A stretch of 57,786 nt of DNA from Actinomycetes bacterium (GCA_021850325.1 JAJZMF010000011.1:1-57786), one strand, 5' to 3'. Numbered from the stretch's first letter, positions 1-8,493 are shown. Notes: generated from the letters alone by a model not told the origin. A program made the numbers and translations.

Positions 1-89
1 GCTCCTGGGCTCCTGGCCCCGGGCGAGTGGTACCCCATGGTCGTAGTTGTGCATCGCCGCAGTGGTCCTCGGCCGTCTTCCTGGGCTTA

Positions 90-113
90 TTGTTCTAGCT
101 TTTACTAGAACAA
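90..113. promoter_or_regulatory. Perfect inverted repeat, candidate operator
   Basis: TTGTTCTAG and CTAGAACAA form perfect 9-base arms around a 6-base spacer, in an AT-rich island inside very GC-rich DNA. The core TTCTA-N7-CTAGA recurs at 49239-49262 and 52153-52176, where it overlaps promoters. It could serve the gene starting near 278 or a minus-strand gene left of the window. No T tract follows, so a terminator is less likely. The rest of 1-277 shows no gene I can support. Confidence 0.5.
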
Positions 114-277
114 CAAGCGAAGCCCGTCTGTTCCCGCCTCGCCCCGGTGCAGGTGGCGGCGAGGGGTCGCAGAGGCACCGTGGCAGAGGCCCTGGACCGG
201 CCGGCCACCCGGCTGCGCCTGAGGGGCCCGACCAGGTCACTCGGCAAGCGTTGGCCGGAGTCTGCCAAACTGCGACA

Positions 278-1450
278 ATGCCCACCCAGCGTGCCTTTCC
301 GACCGGGGTCGCTGCAGGCGCAGGGACCGTCGGCCCCCACCGGCGCACGGTAGCCAGGACGCCCCGGGGAGGGCCCGGAGCCACGCAGGCCCTCCTCGGC
401 CCGGGTGAGGTGCTCCTGCGGTTGCTGCGCCGTGAGGCAGCGTCGCCGGCCTGGCTGAGCCCGGCCCTGGCGGGTGCCGCGAAACACCACCGGATGGTGC
501 TACCCCTGGCCGCAGCGATCCGTGCCGCCGGTCTCGACGGCCCGGCGGTGCGGCAGGTCGAGGGCAACGCACTGGCCCGGTCCGTCGTCGCCCAGCGGCT
601 GACCAGAGCGGCCAGCGATGTCTCCGAGTGGCTCGAAGGGGCCGGCATCCGCCATGCGGTGCTGAAGGGACCGGTGGTGGCGGGCGCCTACCCGGGCGGC
701 GTCAGGGAGTTCTCCGACCTCGACGTGCTGGTCGACCAGGCAAGCGTCCCGGTCGCTCTCGAGGTCCTCCGGGGGCACGGGATCGAACCCGCGCCGTCGC
801 AGCCGGCGTGGCCCAGGGATGATGCCTTCGGCGAGATCGAGCTGGTCATGCCGGGCATCGGGACCCTCGAGCTCCACTCCGACCTCATCGTCCGTGCCGA
901 CGTCAGGGCTGCCCATGCCCTGCGCATGCCGGCCCTGCTCGATCGTCGCCGCCGGTTACGACTACCCGGCGGCGAACTGCCCAGCCTCGACGTCATCGAC
1001 AACCTCCTCCATGTCGCCCTCCATGCCACCATCTCCGGCGGCAACCGGCTCGGCTGGTTCGCCGACATAACCTGGCTGGTCGAGCAGGGGGGGTTCTCCT
1101 GGGAGGAACTGGTGGCACGGGCCCACGACGCCCGGATCTCGCTGCCAGTGGGCATAGCCCTCGACCGGGCCGTCACCCTGGCGGCCGCCCAAGTGCAGAC
1201 ATGGGTGCTGGACGAGCTGCTGGCACCTGGCCGGTGCTGGGCCCGCCTGCTCCGCGGCTTCGACCGGCTCCGACCTCTCGCCCAGAACCACGAGCGGGCG
1301 TTCCAGGCCAGCGGACTGGTCCGGGCAACACGAGCGACAGGCCGGGCCAGCCTCGTCGCCCTCGTCCGGTCGGCCCTGGTCTACGCAGTCGAGGTGGCGC
1401 GCGATCCGGGGCACCCCGTGCGGGCGCGTCGGGCGGCGGGGGAAGCCTGA
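278..1450 (+). CDS. Nucleotidyltransferase-family protein (NTP_transf_5 type)
   Basis: The protein carries the family signature L-K-G-P followed by Y-P, then R-x-F-S-D-L-D-V-L-V-D (nt 661-735), with the D-x-D pair expected to bind metal and nucleotide, and a later L-H-S-D motif (nt 871-882). Such proteins resemble the uncharacterised nucleotidyltransferases found beside some peptide natural-product clusters (for example PadeN of paeninodin); the substrate here is unknown. The ATG at 278 has no clear ribosome site, and a GTG at 410 is an equally good start because recognisable homology begins there. The stop overlaps the next start as TGATG (1448-1452), so the two genes were co-translated. Family fairly secure, role not. 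Confidence 0.65.
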   Translation: MPTQRAFPTGVAAGAGTVGPHRRTVARTPRGGPGATQALLGPGEVLLRLLRREAASPAWLSPALAGAAKHHRMVLPLAAAIRAAGLDGPAVRQVEGNALARSVVAQRLTRAASDVSEWLEGAGIRHAVLKGPVVAGAYPGGVREFSDLDVLVDQASVPVALEVLRGHGIEPAPSQPAWPRDDAFGEIELVMPGIGTLELHSDLIVRADVRAAHALRMPALLDRRRRLRLPGGELPSLDVIDNLLHVALHATISGGNRLGWFADITWLVEQGGFSWEELVARAHDARISLPVGIALDRAVTLAAAQVQTWVLDELLAPGRCWARLLRGFDRLRPLAQNHERAFQASGLVRATRATGRASLVALVRSALVYAVEVARDPGHPVRARRAAGEA

Positions 1451-1942
1451 TGCAGGGGGCGTCGGCGCGATCGCCGCGGCTGTCGCTCGCCCGGGCCCTG
1501 TTCCTGCTCGGCAGACTGGGGGCGACCGGTCTGCGGCGACGGCTGGTGGGCACCGTCGCGTTGAGCCTGCCGAGCGCCTTGGCGCAGGCGGGAGTCCTGG
1601 TCCTCGTAACCGCGGTGGCGGCGGGTGCTGCCCGCGGAGCCCGGGACATCCGGGTGCACGGGTTACCGATGACCCGCTGGGACGCCTTCCTGGCCGGGTG
1701 GGGCCTTCTGGCGGTCTTCGTGTTGGGTGGCCTGGCATCGGCTCAATTCCGAGGTGGTCCAGATCCACAGCCGCAACATCGTCTACGGCTGCTACATGTT
1801 CACCCCCGCCCACTGCTTCGAATTCCGACGCGGGCGGCGCAATCTCCCGAGATCGTCTCCGGGCCGAGCGCGACAAGTCGTGCTCGAAGCCATGAACGGT
1901 CCTCGTCCAGACCTCCCCGAGCTCAGGAGGGGTGACCGGTGA
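1450..1942 (+). pseudogene. Truncated ABC-transporter-like gene remnant
   Basis: From the ATG at 1450 about 97 codons read as a basic N-terminus followed by two hydrophobic segments, typical of the start of an ABC exporter membrane domain. Near 1741 this frame loses membrane character and becomes Arg/Pro/Ser/His-rich up to its stop at 1935. At the same point another frame (from about 1742, stop at 1942) takes on the strong third-position GC bias of a real gene. There is no ATP-binding domain. It looks like an exporter cut short and joined to an unrelated or frameshifted tail. The ABC identification rests on topology and coupling to the upstream gene, so it is tentative. Confidence 0.4.
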
Positions 1943-2847
1943 AGGTGTTCCTTGTAGACGGGACCTACGAGCTGTTCCGCCACTACCACGGCGCCCCCAA
2001 GCACCTGGGCCTGGACGGGACCGAGGTTGGTGCCACCCGGGCGGCGCTCGGCTCGATGCTGGGCATGCTCGAGGGGGGTGCGAGCTACATGGCCGTCGCA
2101 ACCGACCACGTCATAGAGTCATGGCGTAACGCCGCCTGGCCGTCGTACAAGAGCTCGGCCGGCGTGCCCGCCGACCTGCTCGGCCAGTTCAGCCTGTTCG
2201 AAGACGCTCTGGCTGCTCTGGGCCTTGTGGTGTGGCCCATGGTCGACCTGGAGGCCGACGACGCCCTGGCCTCGGGAGCGGCCGTCCTGAACGGTGACGA
2301 ACGGGTTGACCAGGTGCTCATCTGCACCCCCGACAAGGACCTGGGCCAGTGCGTACGGGGCACCCGGGTGGTCTGCCTGGACCGGCGCAAGGACCTCGTG
2401 GTGGACGAGGCAGCGGTGCGGGCGCGCTTCGGCGTAGCCCCGGCCGCGGTGCCCGACTGGTTGGCCCTGGTGGGCGACAGCGCAGACGGCTACCCCGGCC
2501 TGCCCGGCTGGGGGCCCAAAGCGGCCTCCGTCGTCCTCGGTCACTACGGCGACATGGCATCGGTGCCCTTGTCGGGAGCACCGTGGCCCGTGGAGCTACC
2601 GCTCACCCGCCAGGCCAGGCTCAGGGAGGCCCTGCGCGAGGGATGGGAGCAGGCCCAGCTCTTCAAACGCCTCGCCACCTGCGTCCTGCGCCCCGAGCTC
2701 CTGCCACCTGGGCCTGCCGCCCTCGACAGCCTGCAGTGGGCCGGCCCCGGGCCCGGCCTCGCAGCTCTGTGCGATCGCCTGGGGTCCCCGGGCCTGCACC
2801 GGCGGGCCGAGGCGCTCGCCGCCACCCGGGCCGGAGGTGGCCGATGA
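1939..2847 (+). CDS. 5'-3' exonuclease / flap-endonuclease family protein
   Basis: This 302-residue protein matches the stand-alone form of the nuclease domain found at the N-terminus of DNA polymerase I. It begins with V-D-G-T-Y-E-L-F-R, has an acidic cluster E-A-D-D-A near residue 110, a T-P-D-K-D-L motif near 132, and a helix-hairpin-helix region with G-D-S-A-D-G-Y-P-G-L-P-G-W-G-P-K near residue 180. These are the metal-binding acids and DNA-binding loop of the family. The GTG start is placed 8 bases after a perfect AGGAGG (1925-1930). It probably trims flaps or primers during repair or replication. It converges on aat with a 12-base gap. Confidence 0.88.
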   Translation: MKVFLVDGTYELFRHYHGAPKHLGLDGTEVGATRAALGSMLGMLEGGASYMAVATDHVIESWRNAAWPSYKSSAGVPADLLGQFSLFEDALAALGLVVWPMVDLEADDALASGAAVLNGDERVDQVLICTPDKDLGQCVRGTRVVCLDRRKDLVVDEAAVRARFGVAPAAVPDWLALVGDSADGYPGLPGWGPKAASVVLGHYGDMASVPLSGAPWPVELPLTRQARLREALREGWEQAQLFKRLATCVLRPELLPPGPAALDSLQWAGPGPGLAALCDRLGSPGLHRRAEALAATRAGGGR

Positions 2848-2859
2848 AGCCGAGCGCGC

Positions 2860-3540
2860 TCAGACCCCGAGGGAGAGCTGAGGCCGCTCCAGCGCCTCGG
2901 CCAGGAGCTCGTGGTACCGACGCCGGCTGACCTCGACGACCCCCAGGCTGGACAGGTGGGGCGTGGCCCACTGGACGTCGAGCAACGACCCACCACCTCC
3001 GGCCAGCCCTTCGACCAAGGCCACCAGTGCCACCTTCGAGGCGTCCCGGGCGAGATGGAACATGGACTCCCCGGCGAACAGGCCGCCCAGGGCGACTCCG
3101 TACAGGCCTCCGACCAGCTGTTCCCCGTCGCTGAAGACCTCGACACTGTGGGCCAGGCCGAGGCGGTGGAGCCCCATGTAGGCGGCCTGTACCTGGCGGG
3201 TGATCCAGCCGCCGGGCCGGGAGGGGTCGGCACATGCCGCCAGAACCTCACCGAAGGCCGTGTCCACGCTCACCCGGTACCGCTGGCACGACCGGCGCAG
3301 GGAGCGGCTGACGACAAGGCCGTCGAGGGGTAGCACGCCACGCGGGTCGGGCGCCCACCACGCCAGGCGGTTGCCCGCCGGCATGGGGAAGATGCCGCAG
3401 CTGTAGGCGGCGACCAGCGTGGAGGGGGACAAGTCGGCCCCGAGGCCCACCAGCTCGCCCGTGCCGGCAGCCCGCTCCTGCTCCTCGACCGAGCACGGGA
3501 ACTGCCAAGAGCAGGGCGGCAGTCGTACCGGCAGCTGCAC
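2860..3540 (-). CDS. aat: Leucyl/phenylalanyl-tRNA--protein transferase
   Basis: Aat moves Leu or Phe from aminoacyl-tRNA onto N-terminal Arg or Lys of proteins, marking them for ClpS/ClpAP-type degradation. The 226-residue sequence has the family blocks Y-S-C-G-I-F-P-M-P near residue 45, W-W-A-P-D-P-R-G-V-L-P near 60, S-V-E-V-F and G-G-L-Y-G-V-A-L-G-G-L-F-A-G-E-S-M-F in the second half, and a late D-V-Q-W-A-T-P-H-L-S-S-L-G block. The start is GTG. The sigma-factor gene ends 30 bases upstream on the same strand, so the two may be co-transcribed. Confidence 0.92.
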   Translation of the reverse strand: MQLPVRLPPCSWQFPCSVEEQERAAGTGELVGLGADLSPSTLVAAYSCGIFPMPAGNRLAWWAPDPRGVLPLDGLVVSRSLRRSCQRYRVSVDTAFGEVLAACADPSRPGGWITRQVQAAYMGLHRLGLAHSVEVFSDGEQLVGGLYGVALGGLFAGESMFHLARDASKVALVALVEGLAGGGGSLLDVQWATPHLSSLGVVEVSRRRYHELLAEALERPQLSLGV

Positions 3541-3570
3541 CGGGTCACAGTTTGCCAGCTGGGGAGGCCC

Positions 3571-4179
3571 TCAGGCCGACATGGCCTGGTGCTCCGGCAC
3601 CGGGGGCACTGCGCCGGGGGCGCCGGCGACGACCGTCTCGGTGGTGAGCGTGCCTCCCAGCGCCGCCCGCAGGGCCTTGAGCGCCCGGGCCGCCGAGCTC
3701 TTCACCGTGCCGGGCGCACAACCCAGCCGGGCCGCTATCTCCGCCTCCGAGAGGTCCTCGAAGTAGCGCAAGACGAGAACCTGGCGCTGGCGCTCGGGCA
3801 GCCGGCCCAGTGCCTCGCGCACCAGTTCCCGGTCGTCCACGACATCGGTGGGAGCGCTCTGGCCCACCTCGGGCACGTCGCCCATGGACACCCGGGCACC
3901 CCACTTGCGCCACCCCGAGCGGCACGTGTTCACCACGATCTGGCGGACGTAGGCCTGCTGGCGCCAACGTTCCTGGCCGGCCACCCGGGGCCAGGCTGAC
4001 ATGGCCTTGAGCAGCGAGGCCTGCACGGCGTCCTCGGCGTCCTCTCGCCGACCGGTGACCGAGCACGCCACCCGGACCAGGACCGGCCTGGCGGTCTGAG
4101 CCAGCTCCTCGAAACCCAACGCCCCTGTCAGGACCTCCGCGCCACTGGCCCCGGCCATCTCGGAACTCGTCGTCGCCAC
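3571..4179 (-). CDS. ECF RNA polymerase sigma factor (SigE-like family)
   Basis: The 202-residue protein has an ECF sigma region 2 (E-D-A-E-D-A-V-Q near residue 48, W-R-Q-Q-A-Y-V-R near 72) and region 4 (L-P-E-R-Q-R-Q-V-L-V-L-R-Y-F-E-D-L-S-E near 130, then an HTH ending G-T-V-K-S). It would direct RNA polymerase to a stress or envelope regulon. No anti-sigma gene is adjacent: aat lies downstream and acyl-CoA carboxylase diverges upstream. The GTG start follows GAGGAG by 5 bases. The target regulon cannot be read from this window. Confidence 0.88.
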   Translation of the reverse strand: MATTSSEMAGASGAEVLTGALGFEELAQTARPVLVRVACSVTGRREDAEDAVQASLLKAMSAWPRVAGQERWRQQAYVRQIVVNTCRSGWRKWGARVSMGDVPEVGQSAPTDVVDDRELVREALGRLPERQRQVLVLRYFEDLSEAEIAARLGCAPGTVKSSAARALKALRAALGGTLTTETVVAGAPGAVPPVPEHQAMSA

Positions 4180-4313
4180 GTCATCTCCTCGGTTTGTGCG
4201 CCCACCAAAGGCCTACCACCAGGCTGCAGGCACTATCCCGGCACGGGCATGGGGAGGGCTTGCCATCTGCGACGGCCCCCGCTGCCCTGCCCCGGCCCCG
4301 GGGTGGCAGCGGT

Positions 4314-4319
4314 TAGGGT
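4314..4319 (+). promoter_or_regulatory. -10 box TAGGGT, leaderless start of acyl-CoA carboxylase
   Basis: TAGGGT lies 8 bases before the GTG at 4328, so the transcript should begin at or next to the start codon. Confidence 0.5.
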
Positions 4320-4327
4320 TGAGCGCT

Positions 4328-5878
4328 GTGCCTCAGCACACGATGGCAGAGCACCTGGCTGAGCTGGGACGGCGCACACAGGCCGCCGTCCACGCCGGTA
4401 GCGAGACCGCCGTGCAGCGCCATCATGAGCGGGGCAAGATGACGGCCAGGGAGCGCATCGACCACCTGGTCGACCCGGGTTCGTTCCAGGAGCTCGACAT
4501 GCTCGCCCGGAGCCGGGCCCACGGCATGGACGAGTCCCGGCGCTCCTACACCGATGGGGTCGTGACCGGCTTCGCCACCATCGGGGGGCGCGCGGTCTGC
4601 ATCTTCTCGCAGGACTTCACGGTCATCGGGGGGACCCTGGGGGAGGTGGCCGGCGAGAAGGTCCACAAGGTGCAGGACCTGGCCGGTTCTCTCGGCGTGC
4701 CGGTCATCGGGATAAACGACGGCGGGGGGGCGCGGGTGCAGGAGGGAGTGGTCGCCCTCCACTACTACGGGGGCATATTCAGGCGCAACGTCGCCGCCTC
4801 GGGAGTGGTCCCCCAGATCAGCGTGATCATGGGCAGCTGCGCCGGGGGGGCCGTGTACAGCCCTGCCATCACGGACTTCGTCTTCATGGTGAAGGGCAGC
4901 TCCCAGATGTTCATCACCGGCCCCGACGTGGTGAAGGCGGTCACCGGGGAGGACGTGACCCACGAAGAGCTCGGGGGGGCCATCACCCATGCCACCAAGT
5001 CCGGCGTGGCCTGCTTCGTGGCACCTGACGAGCGGGCCTGCCTGGACCAGGTGAAGGAGCTTCTCGGCTACCTGCCCTCCAACAACCTGGAGTTGCCGCC
5101 CCGGCTCCCGCCCAGCGATGACCCCGAGCGCGACGTGCCCCGCCTGCGCGAAGTGGTGCCGGCAGGCCCGCGCCAGGCCTACGACGTCCGGGACGCCCTG
5201 CGGGAGGTGCTCGACCACGGCGAGCTGTTCGAGTACCACCCCCTGTGGGCGCTGAACCTCGTGTGCGGCCTGGGCCGGCTCGGCGGCAGGCCTGTGGGGG
5301 TGGTGGCGAACCAACCCCAGGTGCTGGCAGGCGTCCTCGACATCGACGCCTGCGAGAAAGGCGCCCGCTTCGTCCGCACCTGTGACTGCTTCAACATCCC
5401 GGTCATCACCTTCGTGGACGTTCCCGGCTTCATGCCCGGCACCGACCAGGAGCACGGTGGGCTGGCCCGCAGGGCCGCGAAACTGGTCTATGCGTACAGC
5501 GAGGCCACCGTCCCCAAGATCCAGGTGGTGACCCGCAAGGCCTACGGGACGGCCTACTCGGTCATGGGGGCCAAGTCGCTCGGTGCCGACGCAGCCTTCG
5601 CCTGGCCGGAGGCGGAGGTGGCGGCCGTGGGCCCGGACATAGCTGTGGACGCCCTCCACGGGCCCGAGCTTGCCCGCAGCGCCCCCGAACGCCGGGCTGA
5701 GCTCGTCGAACGCTACAGGGAAGCGAGCTCGAGCCCCTACCTGGCGGTCGAGCGAGGCCTCATCGACCAGGTCATCGACCCCGTCCACACGCGCCGCCAC
5801 CTGCACGCGGTGCTGGAGCGGTTGGCGCCCAGGCGGGCCGAGCCGGCGCCCCGCAAGCACGGGGTCCTCCCGCTTTGA
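4328..5878 (+). CDS. pccB: Acyl-CoA (propionyl-CoA) carboxylase beta subunit
   Basis: This is the carboxyltransferase subunit that moves the carboxyl group from biotin to acetyl- or propionyl-CoA, feeding fatty-acid or methylmalonyl-CoA metabolism. It is 516 residues from the GTG chosen here, normal for PccB/AccD-type subunits; an in-frame ATG lies at 4343. Crotonase-fold blocks are clear: D-G-G-G-A-R-V-Q-E-G near residue 130, G-S-C-A-G-G-A-V-Y-S-P near 170, D-V-P-G-F-M-P-G-T-D-Q-E in the second domain, and Y-G-T-A-Y-S-V-M-G-A-K-S. The biotin carboxylase alpha subunit is not in the window. It overlaps the small epsilon-like gene downstream. Substrate choice (acetyl versus propionyl) is not resolved. 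Confidence 0.93.
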   Translation: MPQHTMAEHLAELGRRTQAAVHAGSETAVQRHHERGKMTARERIDHLVDPGSFQELDMLARSRAHGMDESRRSYTDGVVTGFATIGGRAVCIFSQDFTVIGGTLGEVAGEKVHKVQDLAGSLGVPVIGINDGGGARVQEGVVALHYYGGIFRRNVAASGVVPQISVIMGSCAGGAVYSPAITDFVFMVKGSSQMFITGPDVVKAVTGEDVTHEELGGAITHATKSGVACFVAPDERACLDQVKELLGYLPSNNLELPPRLPPSDDPERDVPRLREVVPAGPRQAYDVRDALREVLDHGELFEYHPLWALNLVCGLGRLGGRPVGVVANQPQVLAGVLDIDACEKGARFVRTCDCFNIPVITFVDVPGFMPGTDQEHGGLARRAAKLVYAYSEATVPKIQVVTRKAYGTAYSVMGAKSLGADAAFAWPEAEVAAVGPDIAVDALHGPELARSAPERRAELVERYREASSSPYLAVERGLIDQVIDPVHTRRHLHAVLERLAPRRAEPAPRKHGVLPL

Positions 5879-6090
5879 CGCCACGCCCTGCGAACAGGCA
5901 GGTACGGGTCGAGCTGCGGCTCAGCCCCGCCGCCTCCCCGCCACCCGAGGGGGCCGCTGAGGCCGTCCTGATGGCCGTACGCGTGGCCCTCGGCCAGCGC
6001 CCGGCCCCGCTGGCGCTCCCGGCCGCGCCATGGCGCATGTCCGGTCGCTGGTGGTACGGGCGGCCCGAGGTGCCGCACGCCACAAACTGA
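5875..6090 (+). CDS. Acyl-CoA carboxylase epsilon-like small subunit
   Basis: A 71-residue ORF starts with TTG overlapping the TGA of the carboxylase beta gene (TTGA), a sign of translational coupling. Actinobacterial beta subunits are commonly followed by a short epsilon subunit that stabilises the alpha-beta complex: a helical segment with A/V/L-rich spacing, a proline-rich linker and a C-terminal W-R-x-S-G-R-W-W motif. The same order is visible here (E-A-V-L-M-A-V-R-V-A-L, then P-rich, then W-R-M-S-G-R-W-W). The epsilon role is inferred from position and this motif. Confidence 0.6.
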   Translation: MTPRPANRQVRVELRLSPAASPPPEGAAEAVLMAVRVALGQRPAPLALPAAPWRMSGRWWYGRPEVPHATN

Positions 6091-6216
6091 CCGGCCTGCA
6101 GTTTTCCCCTTCCTGTGGAGTACCTGTGGACAGGGACGGGGACCACTTGGGGACCACGACCGGGCCGCTGGGTACGAGCACCGGGGCCGGTCATCCGCGG
6201 CGGGTGGTGCAGGTGT

Positions 6217-6222
6217 TAACCT
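6217..6222 (+). promoter_or_regulatory. -10 box TAACCT before a leaderless short ORF
   Basis: TAACCT sits 8 bases before the ATG at 6231, matching the leaderless pattern elsewhere in the window, but that ATG opens only a 35-codon ORF out of frame with the YbjN-like gene. Confidence 0.45.
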
Positions 6223-6230
6223 CGGCATCC

Positions 6231-6338
6231 ATGTCGGGCCACACAACTGGGCGTGCAGCCCCGGGCGGGAGCCGCTCCTCGTCCCGACCGGTACGAGGCG
6301 GCCTCGAGCACGAGGGGCGGCGCGTTGAGCGGGCCTGA
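6231..6338 (+). CDS. Possible 35-residue leaderless leader ORF
   Basis: The ATG falls where the transcript from the TAACCT box should begin. The ORF is rich in Gly, Ser and Arg, has no recognisable domain, and ends at TGA 6336-6338, 14 bases inside the likely start of the YbjN-like gene. It may couple translation to the downstream gene rather than make a functional peptide. The alternative is that it is chance and the true mRNA starts elsewhere. Confidence 0.3.
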   Translation: MSGHTTGRAAPGGSRSSSRPVRGGLEHEGRRVERA

Positions 6339-6849
6339 CCTCCCGGTGCCCGGGCCCGACGAAGGGACGCCCACGAGCAGCGGCTTCCTGTCCGTGCTGC
6401 TCGAGGACACCATGGTGGCCAACGGGATCGAGGCCGCACCGGTCCGGGGCGCACCGGGCGTGATGGCGGGGGCCGTCTCGGGCACGGTCGGGCACTGGAA
6501 CGTCCTGGGGCAGGTCGACGACACCGCCATGGGCGTGGTCATCTACTCCGTCTTCCCCGAGAAGGTGCCCGAGCCGAGGCGCTCGGCCGTCGCCGAGCTG
6601 GCGGCGAGAGCCAACCACCTCCTGCGCTACGGCAACCTGGAGCTGGACTTCGCCGACGGTGACGTCAGGGTGCGCACCAGTGCCCGGGGAGGGGACGACC
6701 CGCCCGACTTCCACGTCATCTCCCAGCTCGTCAGGACCAACATCGAGGTGGCCGAGCTGCTGTTCCCGGCTGTGGCCGAGGTCGCCGACAACGCGGCGCC
6801 CCCCGAGGCCGTGCTCTCGGGGCTGCTGCAGCGCATCAACCAGGGCTGA
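6325..6849 (+). CDS. YbjN / type III secretion chaperone-like domain protein
   Basis: The 174-residue protein resembles YbjN-family proteins: an N-terminal F-L-S-V-L-L-E-D helix, an alternating beta region ending G-V-V-I-Y-S-V-F-P-E, a helix R-R-S-A-V-A-E-L-A-A-R-A-N-H, and the late L-V-R-T-N-I-E-V-A-E-L-L helix. Members adopt a chaperone-like fold; biochemical function is unknown. The TTG at 6325 is preferred because GAGGGG (6312-6317) lies 7 bases before it; in-frame GTG codons at 6253 and 6346 are alternatives. It converges on purF. Confidence 0.62.
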   Translation: MSGPDLPVPGPDEGTPTSSGFLSVLLEDTMVANGIEAAPVRGAPGVMAGAVSGTVGHWNVLGQVDDTAMGVVIYSVFPEKVPEPRRSAVAELAARANHLLRYGNLELDFADGDVRVRTSARGGDDPPDFHVISQLVRTNIEVAELLFPAVAEVADNAAPPEAVLSGLLQRINQG

Positions 6850-6900
6850 GCCCCACCGGTGGCCCCGGCGCGGGCGGCCACACGGAGCCGGGGAGGCTCA
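6847..6900. terminator. Bidirectional hairpin between YbjN-like gene and purF
   Basis: TGAGCC (6847-6852) pairs with GGCTCA (6895-6900) and CCCCGGC (6863-6869) pairs with GCCGGGG (6887-6893). The nested stem spans both convergent stop codons, a likely place for termination. There is no T run, as is common in such GC-rich genomes. Confidence 0.45.
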
Positions 6901-8421
6901 GGGGTGGCCGGCCCCTGACCCGGGCGGCCCTCCTGCCGGGTGCTGGGCATGCCCCCGCACCGCCCGGTCCGTGCCCGGCGCGCTCGAGGTGCCCTCCGGC
7001 ACGCCCTGGAGCGAGCGGTGGGGCACGGGTACGGGGTAGTGCCCCGTCAGGCAGGCGTCGCAGAAGCCGGCACCGGGCACGCCGGTCGCCCGCTTGAGGG
7101 CGTCCAGGCTCAGGTAGGCCAGGCTGTCGGCGCCGACGTAGTCCCTGATCTCGCCCACCTCGAGGTCGGCGGCCACGAGCTCGGCCCGCGTCCCCGTGTC
7201 CAGGCCGTAGTAGCAGGGCCAACGATAGGGAGGTGAGGATATGCGCAGGTGGACCTCCCTGCACCCGGCCTCCCGCAGCATGGCCACCATGGCCCGGGTG
7301 GTTGTGCCGCGCACGATCGAGTCGTCCACCACGACAAGGCGCTTGCCGGCGACCGCGTCACGCAGGGGGTTGAGCTTGCGTCGCACACCGTGGACGCGCT
7401 GGCCCGGGTCAGGGTCGATGAACGTGCGCCCTATGTAGCGGTTCTTGACCAGGGCGTGGCCGAACGGCACCCCGCTGCGCCGGCTGTAACCCTCGGCGGC
7501 GGGCAGGCCCGAGTCGGGCACCCCACAGACCATGTCGGCAGCGACCGGCGCCTGCTCGGCCAGCAGCTCGCCCATGCGCACCCGGGCGCCGTGCAGTTCC
7601 TGCCCGTACAGGCGGCTGTCGGGCCGGGCCAGGTACACGAACTCGAAAAGGCACAGCTTGGGCTGGGCCCGGGCGGCCCCCCAGGGGTAATAGCTCTGGC
7701 ACCCGTCGGGACCGATGACGACCAGCTCGCCCGGCTCGACCTCCCGCACGAAGTGCGCGCCCACGATGTCGAGCGCCGGGGTCTCCGAGGCGAGCACCCA
7801 GCCGTCGTCGAGCCTGCCGAGGCAGAGGGGGCGGAAGCCGTTGGGGTCGCGCACCCCCACCAGTTCGCGGTGGTCCACCAGCACCAGGGAGAAGGCGCCC
7901 TCCAGCGTGGGGAGCACGTCCAGCAGAGCCGTCACCAGCGCCCCCTGTAGGGCTCCCCGGCCGGCTACCTCCTCCTCCGCCCGCCGGGCGATCAGCTCGG
8001 CCATCAGGTCGGAGTCGCTGGCGACCGTACCGGCGAGCATGCCGGCCGCAGCCTCCAGTTCGTCCAGGTTGACGAGGTTGCCGTTGTGGGCGACGGCGAA
8101 CTCCGTGCCCCCGGCGTGGCGGTACATGGGCTGCGCATTGCGCCATGAGGACGCCCCCGTGGTCGAGTAGCGGGTGTGGCCCACGGCCAGGTGCCCGACC
8201 AGGCTGGCGATCTTGTACTCGTTGAAGACCTGGGTCACCAGGCCCATGTCCTTGACCACGATCATTGTCGTGCCGTCGGTGACCGCCATGCCCGCCGACT
8301 CCTGCCCCCGGTGCTGCAGGGCGTGCAGGCCGTCGAAGACGACCGGTGACACGTTGCGCCCGGGCGCATAGACACCGAACACACCGCACGCCTCGCGGGG
8401 GCTCCCGTGCTCGGCGCTCAC
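6898..8421 (-). CDS. purF: Amidophosphoribosyltransferase (PurF)
   Basis: PurF makes 5-phosphoribosylamine from PRPP and glutamine, the first committed step of purine synthesis. Starting at GTG 8421, an 11-residue propeptide precedes Cys12 in A-C-G-V-F-G, the glutaminase nucleophile exposed after processing. The PRPP loop reads V-V-V-D-D-S-I-V-R-G-T-T near residue 365. Cysteines matching the Fe-S cluster ligands of the Bacillus-type enzyme are present: L-C-L-F-E, W-P-C-Y-Y-G and F-C-D-A-C. The usual partner purM does not follow; a YbjN-like gene converges instead. The 507-residue length is normal. Confidence 0.96.
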   Translation of the reverse strand: MSAEHGSPREACGVFGVYAPGRNVSPVVFDGLHALQHRGQESAGMAVTDGTTMIVVKDMGLVTQVFNEYKIASLVGHLAVGHTRYSTTGASSWRNAQPMYRHAGGTEFAVAHNGNLVNLDELEAAAGMLAGTVASDSDLMAELIARRAEEEVAGRGALQGALVTALLDVLPTLEGAFSLVLVDHRELVGVRDPNGFRPLCLGRLDDGWVLASETPALDIVGAHFVREVEPGELVVIGPDGCQSYYPWGAARAQPKLCLFEFVYLARPDSRLYGQELHGARVRMGELLAEQAPVAADMVCGVPDSGLPAAEGYSRRSGVPFGHALVKNRYIGRTFIDPDPGQRVHGVRRKLNPLRDAVAGKRLVVVDDSIVRGTTTRAMVAMLREAGCREVHLRISSPPYRWPCYYGLDTGTRAELVAADLEVGEIRDYVGADSLAYLSLDALKRATGVPGAGFCDACLTGHYPVPVPHRSLQGVPEGTSSAPGTDRAVRGHAQHPAGGPPGSGAGHP

Positions 8422-8480
8422 CTGCCTATTGTCCCACGCCGTGGGCCCAAGGGCTAAATGCCCAGCCAGAGGCCGCCGGT

Positions 8481-8486
8481 TAGCGT
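8481..8486 (+). promoter_or_regulatory. -10 box TAGCGT, leaderless start of PHP gene
   Basis: TAGCGT ends 7 bases before GTG 8494. The 72-base gap 8422-8493 must also hold the divergent purF promoter. Confidence 0.5.
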
Positions 8487-8493
8487 GGGCCGG

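Noticed and set aside
4313-5884. A 523-codon open frame antisense to the acyl-CoA carboxylase gene
   Set aside because: It is a by-product of extreme GC content; its composition is His/Gly/Val-rich without any domain, and the sense strand encodes a clear carboxylase.
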